64,000 bases of DNA from Hirschia litorea (GCF_042665075.1 NZ_JBHTBR010000002.1:930001-994000), one strand, 5' to 3'; positions 54,223 through 63,329 are shown, counted from the stretch's first letter. The notes: generated from the sequence alone by a model not told the origin. Program-made: numbers and translations.

Positions 54223-54254
54223 TGAACGCTATCTGAACGAAATGCATATGAACG
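54223..54254 (-). promoter_or_regulatory. Triple CGTTCA direct repeat, probable OmpR-family operator
   Basis: On the minus strand CGTTCA occurs at 54254-54249, 54239-54234 and 54228-54223. The last two are 11 bases apart (one helical turn), as in PhoP boxes. The array lies about 27 bases before the PepSY-like gene that opens the two-component operon. Confidence 0.5.
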
Positions 54255-54310
54255 CAGCCTCTCTTGCCGTAGGGTAAGGTATAACGACAAGTAAAACATC
54301 AAGATGTAAA

Positions 54311-55270
54311 CTAATCCCTGATATTTTTATCTCTTCCGCGCCATGTTTTCAGAAAGTTTATCAGGTCAGAATCTGGCTTTTCTGGTAAAGTAACAAGTAG
54401 TCTCACCAGTAAATCACCTGGTTTTGTTTTATTCTGTACGCCCTTACCTTTTAGGCGTAGTACATTCCCACTATTTGCACCGGCAGCAATATTCAAAGAT
54501 ACTTCGCCTGAAGGCGTTGGCACTTTCACGCGACCACCTTCCACAGCCTCAACAATAGAAATATTCAAATCCATACGCACATTGTTCCCAGTGCGTTCAT
54601 AGACGGGATGACTACCTACATTAATCTCGACGAGCGCATCTCCAGGGTTCATTCCGCCAGGTCCTGGTTCCCCCTGACCTTTCAATCGCAACACCTGCCC
54701 TGTTTCCACACCAGCAGGAATATTCACACTCAAAGAACGCCCATCAGCCATGCTCACGCGTTTGCGTGCGCCATTGACCGCGTCTAAGAAATCAACATCT
54801 AACTTATAGCGAACATCAGCGCCTTTTTGTGGGGCAAACCCAGCTCCTGCTCCGCCACGTGCGCGGCCGCCTTGGCCAAACATCCCACCAAACAAGTCTT
54901 CAAATACATCTGGACCGCCCCGTGCTCCGCCAGCGCCATGAAATCCGCCAAAACCTTCAGCTCCAGGATGGCCTTGGAAACCATGTGGTCCGCCGCGTCC
55001 ACCTCCAAAACCACCACTTCTAAACTGCGGTGCTTTTTCATTTCCGTCGGCGTCAATTTCTCCGCGATCATATAGGGCACGTTTATTTGGATCAGATAGG
55101 AGCGAAAACGCTGCACTCATCCGTTTAAACTTCGTCTCCGAAGCTTTGTCATTTGGACGCACATCAGGGTGCAGCTCTTTTGCAAGCTTGCGGTAAGCCG
55201 TTTTGATTTCTTTGTCGCTCGCAGACTTGCTCACGCCCAATACAGCATATGGATCCCAGCTCAACGTCAA
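54311..55270 (-). CDS. CbpA-like DnaJ family co-chaperone (class B)
   Basis: A 319-aa J-domain protein. The HPD tripeptide is His34-Pro-Asp36 in AKELHPDVRPND; a Gly/Phe-rich segment spans about residues 80-145 (GGFGGGRGGPHGFQGHPGAE and similar), then a DnaJ_C substrate-binding region (VSMADGRSLSVNIPAGVETG and VSLNIAAGANSGNVLRLKGK). The zinc finger CxxCxGxG repeats of DnaJ are absent, so it is class B (CbpA/DjlB-like). It stimulates DnaK. Located beside the gene transfer agent cluster, without evident link. Confidence 0.9.
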   Translation of the reverse strand: MTLSWDPYAVLGVSKSASDKEIKTAYRKLAKELHPDVRPNDKASETKFKRMSAAFSLLSDPNKRALYDRGEIDADGNEKAPQFRSGGFGGGRGGPHGFQGHPGAEGFGGFHGAGGARGGPDVFEDLFGGMFGQGGRARGGAGAGFAPQKGADVRYKLDVDFLDAVNGARKRVSMADGRSLSVNIPAGVETGQVLRLKGQGEPGPGGMNPGDALVEINVGSHPVYERTGNNVRMDLNISIVEAVEGGRVKVPTPSGEVSLNIAAGANSGNVLRLKGKGVQNKTKPGDLLVRLLVTLPEKPDSDLINFLKTWRGRDKNIRD

Positions 55271-55335
55271 ATTCCTTTACTTCACTCTAATCCTTGGAAT
55301 TAGACATGAAACGAACAAAATGGAAGCTCTACTCT

Positions 55336-58300
55336 TTAAATCGTCACCACGATAGTTTGCACATGCCCTGCAATCCCGTCAAAGCCCAATTGAGAGACTT
55401 CTATTATTATCTGTCCACCATTGGGAAAGTCATGCATAATTTGCGCCGCTGGATATATAGTATTCGATATGTCTGTCTGCCACATCCGGACGAGATTTTT
55501 TTCGTCAAAAATTTGCACACGATAAACTTCTGGATATTCAGAAAATTGCTCCGTATTACCCCATACATCGCCGCCAATACGGGCTTTTCCAATCCAACTC
55601 AGCTCTAACCCATCCGTCGTCATTTTGGAATTTAAATGGCAGGGTGGCCATTGCAGAAAAGCGCTTTTTTGCCAGACAAATTTTCCATGACGCATGAAGT
55701 CTGATGGTACGCCTTCACCTCCCGCTCGCCATATAAGATCCAACCCGAACTCTTGGTCTTTCAACTCTATTCGGGTCTCCTGTCCATTTAGGAAAATAAC
55801 CTGCGCACCAATCTCAGCTCCTAATTTCGAAGCAGAATCACTTCCCTGCTGCGCCCGTAAGAATCGACTCACCTTATATTTTCCAACGCCGATAAGTTCA
55901 GCATATTGAAATTGCAAAACCTCCCAACCCTGTAATGTCTCTACCAAAAGGGCATTCGCGCCATTCAACACTGCAAGCTCAGACACGCTATCCAATTGCC
56001 CCTGCCCAATCTGTATCTCCACACTTTGCGCGAACCAACGTCCATTCTCTCCCGCTGGAAGGGCCGTTAGCAAGCGTCCCATTACGCTTGGCTTTTGAAT
56101 ACGCGCACGCTCACTCAACAAGCTCTCATCAGCACCCATCTTCAAAACCACGGGACCACTCCAAGGTTTTGCATAGGCAAACACGAGCGGACGTGCATCT
56201 AATTCCTCATCAGGTAAAGGCGGACCATCTACTATAACAATATGGGGTCTTCCTGACGGGGAAATCACCTCTTCTTGGATCGGCACCACACCTACATTCA
56301 TCTCAATATTGTTCTGTCTGTGACGCACCAATTGTAAGCGCCGCAAATCACCATCATGCAGCTTCTCAACTCGCCACACACCCTCATCACCTTCAAGTGA
56401 TAAAAGGTCCCCACATTCATACCTCAGATCGCCAAGACTAAGTGTAAGCTTTGCTGATTCATTCGCATCCAGCGACAACTGCCGAAACCGTTCAGCGCAT
56501 GTCCCAGCTTGGCTTGCATCCAGCACCAAAGGCAAAGACACATCACGTATAGCCAGCCCAGCCCTGCCATCACTAGACACGACGCCAGACTGATAAGCAT
56601 TCCCTGCATCAATAAATTTCAAGCGGATGGAAGCATCAAACGCCTCCATTGATTGGCGCGATGTAAACGCCCCGTGAATGGAACTTCCCCCATCTAGCGC
56701 ATATTGCTCTTTATCAAGCTGTCTGACTGGGTCGTTCACATTGGAAAATACAAGCCCCGATTCACTTTCAACACAGTTCATTTCATAGGCAAGCTTAAGA
56801 GGTTCTAGTCCATCCCGCAAACTCATCGGACGATCAATCCCATAACCACTGACAATGCCCTGCAACTGTGCACCGTTAAGCGCTATAGCACTGCGTCCCG
56901 CTAAATCGGTCACAACATCTTTGAGTAAAGCCACCCCAACACGCCCATTCAACCAATGGCCAAATGTCCAATTGTCACCATCGCCCCAAATATCACTTCG
57001 TGTTGGCCAGTGCGGAAAGGGCCGCGCATCCCACGCCCATATAGAAATACCATCCCCATCCAAGATTGGGTCATTGCGCCAATATTCGCAGAACCCCTCA
57101 ATAACGTGGCGTTGCACCACATCATCTCGTGCTCCTGAAGAATTATATGGCAGGGCATTCTCCGAACTTTTAGGATCATAAAATACATTAGGTTGATTGG
57201 GCCCCTTATCCACCGCCGGACACCCAAACTCAATAAACCGCAATGGTTTCTCACCCGCCACCCAACGTGTGGGCGCTATCGCACGCACACCGCCTACACG
57301 TGGATAATGTAAATGCCTGTGCCAGTTTCGAATATCTTTTTGGCGATACACCCACGCCTCCCCATACCCCGCATCTGTGATAGGCGTTCTTATCTGATTT
57401 AAGCGATCCTCTGCATTGGCGTAATACCAATCATAGGCTTCACCACCCTCAATATTTTCCGATAAGTAGGCTGAATCATATATGTGCGACCAGCCTGCCA
57501 ACGCATCTAAATGTGTATTCCCATTGCGCCAATCTGCCATAGGCGGATACCAGTCCACACCGATGAAATCGATATCCGGACTCGCCCATAAATCATCCAA
57601 TGGAAAGTCCGTATCATTCCGCCCATCTTGCGGTACATATGCGCCATACTCCGTCCAGTCCGCCGCATAGGAAATCTTGCAGGAAGCGCCCACCATCAAA
57701 CGCACTTGTTCTGCCAGTGATATCCAATGGTTTGTTGCAGGATAGGTCCCCCGCGCAGACCGAACGCGTGTTAATCCCACCATCTCGGCCCCTATCAAGA
57801 AAGCATCCACTCCGCCGGCACGCCGCGCTAGGTCTGCATAATGCAGAATAAACCGCCGATACCGCCACGCATCACTGCCCTGATACTGATTTCCATCGAA
57901 ATCAGTCGCCAGGGTATCGCCAAAGAATGCATCCACCTCCAGCTGCGCCTGCGCACTCATTTCCGCCCCTTGGGAACACGTTATCCGTCCCCGCCAAGGG
58001 AAAGCTGCTTGTTCCTCACTTCCGTATGGGTCGGGCAACCCATTTGCAGGCGGAACATCCATGAAAAGGAATGGGTATAACGTCACCCTAATCCCGCGCT
58101 GTTTTAAAGCAGCTATCGCTTGCAATACGGATGCATCATCTGGCGTCCCTCCATAGCTCGAACGCCCTAGATTATCTTGGCTAATCAGATATGCGTGTTC
58201 GCGATTTTGCCCCGCAACGTGCCATTGCAAAGGGTAGGTTTCCTTGTCTGCAATCTCCACCCCCGGACGAATGAGGCATTCCCCACAGCGCAAATCATTC

Positions 58301-59148
58301 CCAAACCACCCTATGATGAGGTTTACATGCGCCAGATTCGGCAATTCTGCCATTGCCTGTTCTAGCGACGCTATGAAGTTAGACTCTCCCATCCCATTAT
58401 GCATGTTTTCAGGGGTTTCTTCCCCTTCGCGTATAACCCGCCTTACAATATCGGTTGCATACGCAAACTCACCCGACCCCGGGATCATATTTACCGATGT
58501 AATAGCCTCTTCCATACGCGGCACATCATTCTCATCCCGCGCCACAGGCCGCATCACTTCAAAGGATAGTTGCGGCATACGCATACCAAAGGCATCCAGC
58601 GGCAAATCTTCAAAGACCACATAAGCAAGCCCTCTAAATGCGGGCGCTTCAGTCTCTACAGCTTCGATCAAAGCATCGGCGGCTTGGTCTTTTCCTCCCG
58701 TATGCACGCGCCAATTGACCTTGGATAAATCCATCAATTCTCCATTAGCCCATATGCGAGAAACACGAGATATCTCTCCCTCACACAGCCCAACAGCAAA
58801 GCTCAGAGAATAGGCGTAGCTTGTATGGCTTGGCCCGCCCTTACCACCTTCTTTAGTCGCCTTCTCCTTAAACCGTGCTGCCCATATAACGTTCCCGCCG
58901 ACACGCATCCGGCCATAGACATTTGGAATACTCGCACCTTCGCGGCTTTCGGTTACATGAATATCGCTGACACGTGGCCCTTCAGTGCGTGGCGCAAGCA
59001 GATATGAATCCACTGCCGCTCCCGCAACAGAGCCAACAAACTGACCGATAGCTGCCCCTGAAACTTGCTGCCCCAACACGGAGACACCATTGGGCAAAAG
59101 AGCCGAGCCGGCGGCTTGACCTATGGATGAAAAAACGAGTTGAGCCAT
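55336..59148 (-). CDS. Gene transfer agent host-specificity/megatron baseplate protein (RcGTA g15 type)
   Basis: The largest gene of the cluster (1270 aa). The N-terminus is small-residue rich (GQAAGSALLPNGVSVLG) as in tail-tip proteins, then VTESREGASIPNVYGRMRVG, the start of the phage-tail fold. Residues about 420-720 form the GTA TIM-barrel-like domain (IDFIGVDWYPPMADWRNG, FGCPAVDKGPNQPNVF), and the C-terminal part a fibronectin/beta region. It forms the tip fibre contacting recipient cells in Rhodobacter capsulatus. It is the last gene of the operon; length is near that of RcGTA g15, so this end is intact. Confidence 0.92.
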   Translation of the reverse strand: MAQLVFSSIGQAAGSALLPNGVSVLGQQVSGAAIGQFVGSVAGAAVDSYLLAPRTEGPRVSDIHVTESREGASIPNVYGRMRVGGNVIWAARFKEKATKEGGKGGPSHTSYAYSLSFAVGLCEGEISRVSRIWANGELMDLSKVNWRVHTGGKDQAADALIEAVETEAPAFRGLAYVVFEDLPLDAFGMRMPQLSFEVMRPVARDENDVPRMEEAITSVNMIPGSGEFAYATDIVRRVIREGEETPENMHNGMGESNFIASLEQAMAELPNLAHVNLIIGWFGNDLRCGECLIRPGVEIADKETYPLQWHVAGQNREHAYLISQDNLGRSSYGGTPDDASVLQAIAALKQRGIRVTLYPFLFMDVPPANGLPDPYGSEEQAAFPWRGRITCSQGAEMSAQAQLEVDAFFGDTLATDFDGNQYQGSDAWRYRRFILHYADLARRAGGVDAFLIGAEMVGLTRVRSARGTYPATNHWISLAEQVRLMVGASCKISYAADWTEYGAYVPQDGRNDTDFPLDDLWASPDIDFIGVDWYPPMADWRNGNTHLDALAGWSHIYDSAYLSENIEGGEAYDWYYANAEDRLNQIRTPITDAGYGEAWVYRQKDIRNWHRHLHYPRVGGVRAIAPTRWVAGEKPLRFIEFGCPAVDKGPNQPNVFYDPKSSENALPYNSSGARDDVVQRHVIEGFCEYWRNDPILDGDGISIWAWDARPFPHWPTRSDIWGDGDNWTFGHWLNGRVGVALLKDVVTDLAGRSAIALNGAQLQGIVSGYGIDRPMSLRDGLEPLKLAYEMNCVESESGLVFSNVNDPVRQLDKEQYALDGGSSIHGAFTSRQSMEAFDASIRLKFIDAGNAYQSGVVSSDGRAGLAIRDVSLPLVLDASQAGTCAERFRQLSLDANESAKLTLSLGDLRYECGDLLSLEGDEGVWRVEKLHDGDLRRLQLVRHRQNNIEMNVGVVPIQEEVISPSGRPHIVIVDGPPLPDEELDARPLVFAYAKPWSGPVVLKMGADESLLSERARIQKPSVMGRLLTALPAGENGRWFAQSVEIQIGQGQLDSVSELAVLNGANALLVETLQGWEVLQFQYAELIGVGKYKVSRFLRAQQGSDSASKLGAEIGAQVIFLNGQETRIELKDQEFGLDLIWRAGGEGVPSDFMRHGKFVWQKSAFLQWPPCHLNSKMTTDGLELSWIGKARIGGDVWGNTEQFSEYPEVYRVQIFDEKNLVRMWQTDISNTIYPAAQIMHDFPNGGQIIIEVSQLGFDGIAGHVQTIVVTI

Positions 59149-59157
59149 GCGCCGCCC

Positions 59158-59628
59158 CTATGTTAAATTGGTATGATCAAAATGGGGTGTTTCGGGAAAC
59201 GAAAACGCCCCACCTACACGTCGCTTCCACCACAAACCCATATGTGTTTCGACGACAGCGCGTCCCCAATAGGCATGAATAATTTTCACAGCGCTCCCAT
59301 CGTGCGCCTCGGTGATAATCGCAGCGTGTTTCATCGGTGCGCCAAGCCCCATTCGGAACAATAAAACATCACCTTCATGCACCCTCCCGATTGGCACCTC
59401 CGTTAAATGGCGGCGCGCTGCGTCCAGAAGTGTTTCTTCGCATAAGTCTTCTGCCCAATTGGGTGTATAAGGCGGCGCTCTCTCAGGCTCCTCGCCGATC
59501 ACGCTTCGCCACACACCCCGCACCAACCCAAGGCAATCACACCCAACATGCAAACAACTTGCTTGATGTTGATATGGCGTACCCAACCATTTGCGTGCTT
59601 CATCCACGATATCCTGACGCGGCAACAT
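59158..59628 (-). CDS. Gene transfer agent NlpC/P60 peptidase (RcGTA g14 type)
   Basis: A 156-aa cysteine peptidase that sits in the tail tip and should cut recipient peptidoglycan. The catalytic Cys32 is in GCDCLGLVRGVW, His101 in MKHAAIITEA and a following His in IIHAYWGRAVVE. Starts in a one-base overlap with the g13-type gene. Normal length. Confidence 0.9.
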   Translation of the reverse strand: MLPRQDIVDEARKWLGTPYQHQASCLHVGCDCLGLVRGVWRSVIGEEPERAPPYTPNWAEDLCEETLLDAARRHLTEVPIGRVHEGDVLLFRMGLGAPMKHAAIITEAHDGSAVKIIHAYWGRAVVETHMGLWWKRRVGGAFSFPETPHFDHTNLT

Positions 59629-60278
59629 TAGCGCTTGCCTCCATCATTCACACCATTTGCAGATGGTCCCGCCAATATCGCGTCCATTCCGGGTAAAAAC
59701 GGGAACCCTTGAAAATTAAGATGATTGGAAAATCGATCCCGACACATTGCGAAACTCTTGTCGCAAACTTCCCCCTCATGGGCGTGCACATCTACACCGC
59801 ATCGAGCGTCACCAAAGTCAGCATCACATTGGCGCGTATAAAGCCGCCCTATGCGCATTTCCAACTTTGCCTTAGCCGACACCAGATCGACCCGAAACGC
59901 GTCTCCTGAACGTGTTACATCGCCAATAAAGCCAGACCACACAAACGCCTTCATGTCTGGATACATCCAATCTACCCGCCACACATCAACCTTTGCGCCA
60001 TCCCACACCCCCGCAAGCAAGTCAGCCTGCGTTACAAAGTCAGCCGATAGGGCGCTATCTGCACTTACGCCCCCAGGGGCCAGCCCTGCATTGCTCACAA
60101 ATTCAACCCCGCTCAACGCACGGTCAGGCAGATAACGCACCCCCTCCACCACTAATTCACGGTCATGATCGGTCGCGCCGAAAACGTGCCCATCTTTACG
60201 TTCAAATTTCCAGCATAGGCATAGCGTCGCAACGCCCGATTTTAACCGGACGGCGAAGTCTTCTTCTAAATTTTTCAT
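59628..60278 (-). CDS. Gene transfer agent hub protein, DUF2163 (RcGTA g13 type), internally shortened
   Basis: A 216-aa tail hub protein with the N-terminal DUF2163 domain (FERKDGHVFGATDHDRELVV, ADSALSADFVTQADLLAG) and a short C-terminal end MCRDRFSNHLNFQGFPFLPG. Four cysteines, Cys151, Cys160, Cys172 and Cys179, match the spacing at the ends of the family's C-terminal domain; lambda gpL binds an iron-sulfur cluster with such cysteines. Homologues such as RcGTA g13 are about 295 aa; the roughly 75-residue segment between GVD (163) and CDK (172) is missing here. The frame is intact. Confidence 0.88.
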   Translation of the reverse strand: MKNLEEDFAVRLKSGVATLCLCWKFERKDGHVFGATDHDRELVVEGVRYLPDRALSGVEFVSNAGLAPGGVSADSALSADFVTQADLLAGVWDGAKVDVWRVDWMYPDMKAFVWSGFIGDVTRSGDAFRVDLVSAKAKLEMRIGRLYTRQCDADFGDARCGVDVHAHEGEVCDKSFAMCRDRFSNHLNFQGFPFLPGMDAILAGPSANGVNDGGKR

Positions 60279-60290
60279 TGTCTTTTTCGC

Positions 60291-60920
60291 TTAATCAATC
60301 AGCTCAATAATAGGCGCGGATACCACGCGCCCTGCGTTCAAATGATCCAACGACACAGCCAGTGTATCTGTGTCGAACCGCGCATGCAGATCAAATTCAA
60401 ACCCCGCTGACACCACATCTCCCTGCGCAGGTGCCTCGTCAAACTCAATCGCCTTTAAGGCAGCGTTAAACCGCCATCCTTCGATGAGGTTTGTATCGCC
60501 GGCATTAACAACAACACGTCCATCCACAGGCTTAGATATACTGCGCAACACGGTTTGGCCGCCGCTTTCATATCGTTTCACCAATGGAAATACTGTTTGC
60601 ACGCCATCACCTACGCCCAACGCTTGATCTAGCGCTGAAACCTCTTGCATTAATGGGCATGACTTCCAATCGGTGACATCGCGAAACCGAAAGGAATATA
60701 ACCTGCCATGCCGCGCTTCAAAAAATGCTGTTAATTGCTCTAGGTCTGCAAGTGATTGTACGCCACCACCCACATCCCACCGTCTACGGCTACCGGCCCA
60801 CATCCCGTTACGAAATTCCCTACCAGACGCCAATTGCGTAACCTGCGTGCGCCATTGAGGACCACCCGCTGCCCCCAATGCAAACGCCATAGGCAGGCTC
60901 ACATCATGAAAACCGCTCAT
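60291..60920 (-). CDS. Gene transfer agent distal tail protein, DUF2460 (RcGTA g12 type)
   Basis: A 209-aa protein of the DUF2460 family that caps the tail tube. The N-terminus HDVSLPMAFALGAAGGPQWR and the segment EARHGRLYSFRFRDVTDWKS are typical, as is the C-terminal ARFDTDTLAVSLDHLNAGRV. It overlaps the g11-type gene by four bases (ATGA) and lies 12 bases before g13. Normal length. Confidence 0.9.
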   Translation of the reverse strand: MSGFHDVSLPMAFALGAAGGPQWRTQVTQLASGREFRNGMWAGSRRRWDVGGGVQSLADLEQLTAFFEARHGRLYSFRFRDVTDWKSCPLMQEVSALDQALGVGDGVQTVFPLVKRYESGGQTVLRSISKPVDGRVVVNAGDTNLIEGWRFNAALKAIEFDEAPAQGDVVSAGFEFDLHARFDTDTLAVSLDHLNAGRVVSAPIIELID

Positions 60921-61213
60921 ATATATCGGCTCCCTTGCTGCAGAATACGCGTCAACTCAACGGCAAACTGTGCATCGGAACTGCCGCCATTGTTTGCATT
61001 CCCACCGACACCTCCCCCCAGACCTTGCGCTAAATTTTGCGATTGCATGCCTGCCAATATCTGCTTAAGCACCAGCCTTCCCATATCCAGTGCAATCTTT
61101 TCAGCCATATCCTTAAACTCTAACTCTCCCTGAGCTAACGCACGCGTTATTTCTGCTCGCATACGTGCTCCTGCTTGCGTCATTAGCGCGTCGATTTCTT
61201 CATTTTCCATCAC
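60917..61213 (-). CDS. Very short gene transfer agent tape-measure-like protein (RcGTA g11 position)
   Basis: A 98-aa protein where the tail tape measure gene is expected. The helix ELEFKDMAEKIALDMGRLVL with KQIL following resembles the conserved core of GTA tape measures; a Gly/Asn-rich stretch (GLGGGVGGNANNGG) and a short C-terminal helix follow. RcGTA g11 is about 219 aa, so this is under half. It starts two bases after the g9 stop. Homology is weak and mainly positional. Confidence 0.6.
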   Translation of the reverse strand: MMENEEIDALMTQAGARMRAEITRALAQGELEFKDMAEKIALDMGRLVLKQILAGMQSQNLAQGLGGGVGGNANNGGSSDAQFAVELTRILQQGSRYI

Positions 61214-61215
61214 GG

Positions 61216-61638
61216 CTACTCCCCAACCATTTCAAAGCTAATCGCGCCCGCCGAGCGAAGCGTAATTGCAAAATCCAACTCTCCATCTTGCGTTCCACCG
61301 TAGCGAAGTTCACTAATTAAAAACGGGCCACGCAACGTCGCATAATCAGGAATGAACAATTCAAAATCTGGCGTTTCCCTTCCAAAGAAAGCTGCACTCA
61401 ATCGCGTATCCGCCGCGCTATCGACAAACACACCCTCCCCAGAAATATCGAGCGATTTTTCTCCAGCACCTGCCAGCAATTCACGCCATCCTAAGACAGA
61501 CTCCACAGTTGTTGACACGACGCCAGCCGATACAAATTTGATTTCACGTTTGCGTAATCCAGCAAGTGTTTCATAACTTTGCGTCGTATTTTCTTTGCGC
61601 ACACGCACAAGCAAATCACGCCCCTTTTGGGCTGTCAT
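61216..61638 (-). CDS. Gene transfer agent major tail protein (RcGTA g9 type, TP901-1 family)
   Basis: A 140-aa tail tube protein beginning MTAQKGRDLLVRVRK, with LDISGEGVFVDSAADTRLSA and YGGTQDGELDFAITLRSAG, the family's consecutive beta strands. GGAGGC lies just before the ATG. Normal length. It heads the distal segment g9-g15 and is cut off from g8 by a plus-strand gene. Confidence 0.9.
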   Translation of the reverse strand: MTAQKGRDLLVRVRKENTTQSYETLAGLRKREIKFVSAGVVSTTVESVLGWRELLAGAGEKSLDISGEGVFVDSAADTRLSAAFFGRETPDFELFIPDYATLRGPFLISELRYGGTQDGELDFAITLRSAGAISFEMVGE

Positions 61639-61752
61639 ATTTTCGCCTCCAGATTTAATTAATTAAGAAAAATACTAATTGAGACAAAACGTGCCTTGTC
61701 GCTTCCGACAGCTTCACGTTAGTCTGACACCCATAAGCTGGGAGGAGCAAAA

Positions 61753-62274
61753 ATGCGTCCAAATGAATTCGTCTACACCATCTACCTGAACGCCACGCCT
61801 CAAAAGGTTTGGGATACCATCACAGAGAATGATGGCCCACGCGACTGGTGGTCAGACACACACATGCTTTCAACGTTCAAATCAGGTTCAACAATCGTAT
61901 TTCGCCGTGCTGAAAATGATGATGTGCAGGGAGAAATTCTGGAATCAGAAGCTCCACATAAACTCGTTCACACTTTCCGCGTCGGTGGCCATGGCCCCAT
62001 GCATGATGAAGGCGTCTCACTGGTGACGTATGAAATCACCACCAATGGCCCTTCCACAATGTTGACGATCAAACACCAAGGCTTCCCTGACGATTCAGCC
62101 GTACGCAAAGGTGTCTCAAAAGGTTGGCCTGCCATTTTGTGTTCAATGAAATCCTTCATCGAAACAGGCAAAGCCCTGCGTTATGCCGATTGGGGTGACC
62201 GTATCGAACAATCAAAAACACAAAAAGAAACGCAAGAAGATAGTGAAAAAGAAAGCAATTTCACAATTATCTAA
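61753..62274 (+). CDS. SRPBCC/AHSA1-family protein inserted in the GTA cluster
   Basis: A 173-aa START-like protein. The pattern YTIYLNATPQKVWDTIT, RDWWS and KLVHTFRVGG is the AHSA1 (Hsp90 activator-like) fold used for lipid or small-molecule binding; the KGVSKGWPAILCSMKSFIETG helix is the typical C-terminal helix. The C-terminal 20 residues are charged. A strong GGAGGAG precedes the ATG. It is on the opposite strand to the flanking g8- and g9-type genes, with only four bases to the g8 stop. Not a phage gene. Confidence 0.85.
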   Translation: MRPNEFVYTIYLNATPQKVWDTITENDGPRDWWSDTHMLSTFKSGSTIVFRRAENDDVQGEILESEAPHKLVHTFRVGGHGPMHDEGVSLVTYEITTNGPSTMLTIKHQGFPDDSAVRKGVSKGWPAILCSMKSFIETGKALRYADWGDRIEQSKTQKETQEDSEKESNFTII

Positions 62275-62278
62275 CGCA

Positions 62279-62710
62279 CTATTGCAAAGGTGTTGTGCGA
62301 AGTTTCAAACGCACAACACCTTTAAATGTTTGCCCATCACGTAAACTCAGCACATCAGAAAACGCCACATAGCACCACACCAGCTTGTGTCCTTCCAGCG
62401 ACATATCCGCATTCTCCAATACAGATAACACATCGCCCATTGCCTCGCGCGCGCCATTGCGTCCAGCCCAGCGCGTCATGATGTGCAAATCAATCACATG
62501 ATCTTCAATCTGCACTTCGCATCCATGTGCAGGCACAACCTCATGGCGTGCAATCACCATATAGGGATATAGCGGTTTTGCTCCGCCTACCTCATCCAGA
62601 ACACGCGGCACATCTCCAAAAACACCCCGCACCAACGCATCTCCACGCAGATGCGCCAATAATGCCTGTCCAAGCGCACCAGCACTTCCAACCATCCCAG
62701 CATGGCTCAT
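62279..62710 (-). CDS. Gene transfer agent tail terminator, DUF3168 (RcGTA g8 type)
   Basis: A 143-aa protein of the DUF3168 family, e.g. YMVIARHEVVPAHGCEVQIE and VIDLHIMTRWAGRNGAREAM. It joins the tail tube to the head. The start at 62710 makes an ATGA with the stop of g6, leaving no room for a g7-type stopper gene in between. The frame to 62728 would extend further into g6. Confidence 0.87.
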   Translation of the reverse strand: MSHAGMVGSAGALGQALLAHLRGDALVRGVFGDVPRVLDEVGGAKPLYPYMVIARHEVVPAHGCEVQIEDHVIDLHIMTRWAGRNGAREAMGDVLSVLENADMSLEGHKLVWCYVAFSDVLSLRDGQTFKGVVRLKLRTTPLQ

Positions 62711-63246
62711 AGCGAAACCCTCCGCCATGGAGCCAACAAAACAGCCACCTCCTTAGAGAGATCAACGCCACCTTCTCCGCGTTGATAAGCTTGCGCCGCG
62801 AGCATTTTCACAGCCAACTTCAGATCAGCGGGCACATAGCTTTCGTCAGCACCAAATCCTGCCCTCACCACGATTTCAATCTGCCTATCTTGATAGGGCA
62901 ATACCGCGCCGCGAAAACGCAGTACATCTGGTCGCCCTTTCTGCAATGTAAACCGATGTGTGAGGTCTTCCCCGTCCACATGCACAGATACCAAGGAGGA
63001 TACTGGTCCAATCGGCAAATCTATCTTATGGGCATAGCGCCGTGAGGGCGGCCAACAAGGCAAGCTTAGTTTCACCGTCCTCTCAACCAGACACACACCC
63101 GTTTCCGCCTCCACGCGATTACGCGCCGCAGCGATGAGTGAGGCCACTGCCATATCCTCACCTTCAAAATCAATGCGCAAAAAAGCCTTGCCTGCTTGCA
63201 CAGAAACAGGCTCGCTCGCTGGCTCTGCCAACGTCGTGATATACAT
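62707..63246 (-). CDS. Gene transfer agent head-tail connector (RcGTA g6 type)
   Basis: A 179-aa adaptor protein with AGKAFLRIDFEGEDMAVASL, LIAAARNRVEAETGVCLVER and the C-terminal LKLAVKMLAAQAYQRGEGGV, typical of phage gp6-like connectors (DNA packaging proteins). It sits on the portal in the mature particle. It is preceded by the plus-strand membrane protein gene and overlaps g8 by four bases. Confidence 0.9.
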   Translation of the reverse strand: MYITTLAEPASEPVSVQAGKAFLRIDFEGEDMAVASLIAAARNRVEAETGVCLVERTVKLSLPCWPPSRRYAHKIDLPIGPVSSLVSVHVDGEDLTHRFTLQKGRPDVLRFRGAVLPYQDRQIEIVVRAGFGADESYVPADLKLAVKMLAAQAYQRGEGGVDLSKEVAVLLAPWRRVSL

Positions 63247-63329
63247 TTGAATTTCCTGTTATTTTTGTTACACTAAACCCGTAGTCACAAGGTCAACATC
63301 GTGGCGACCTGACTGCGGAGGCTATGCAG

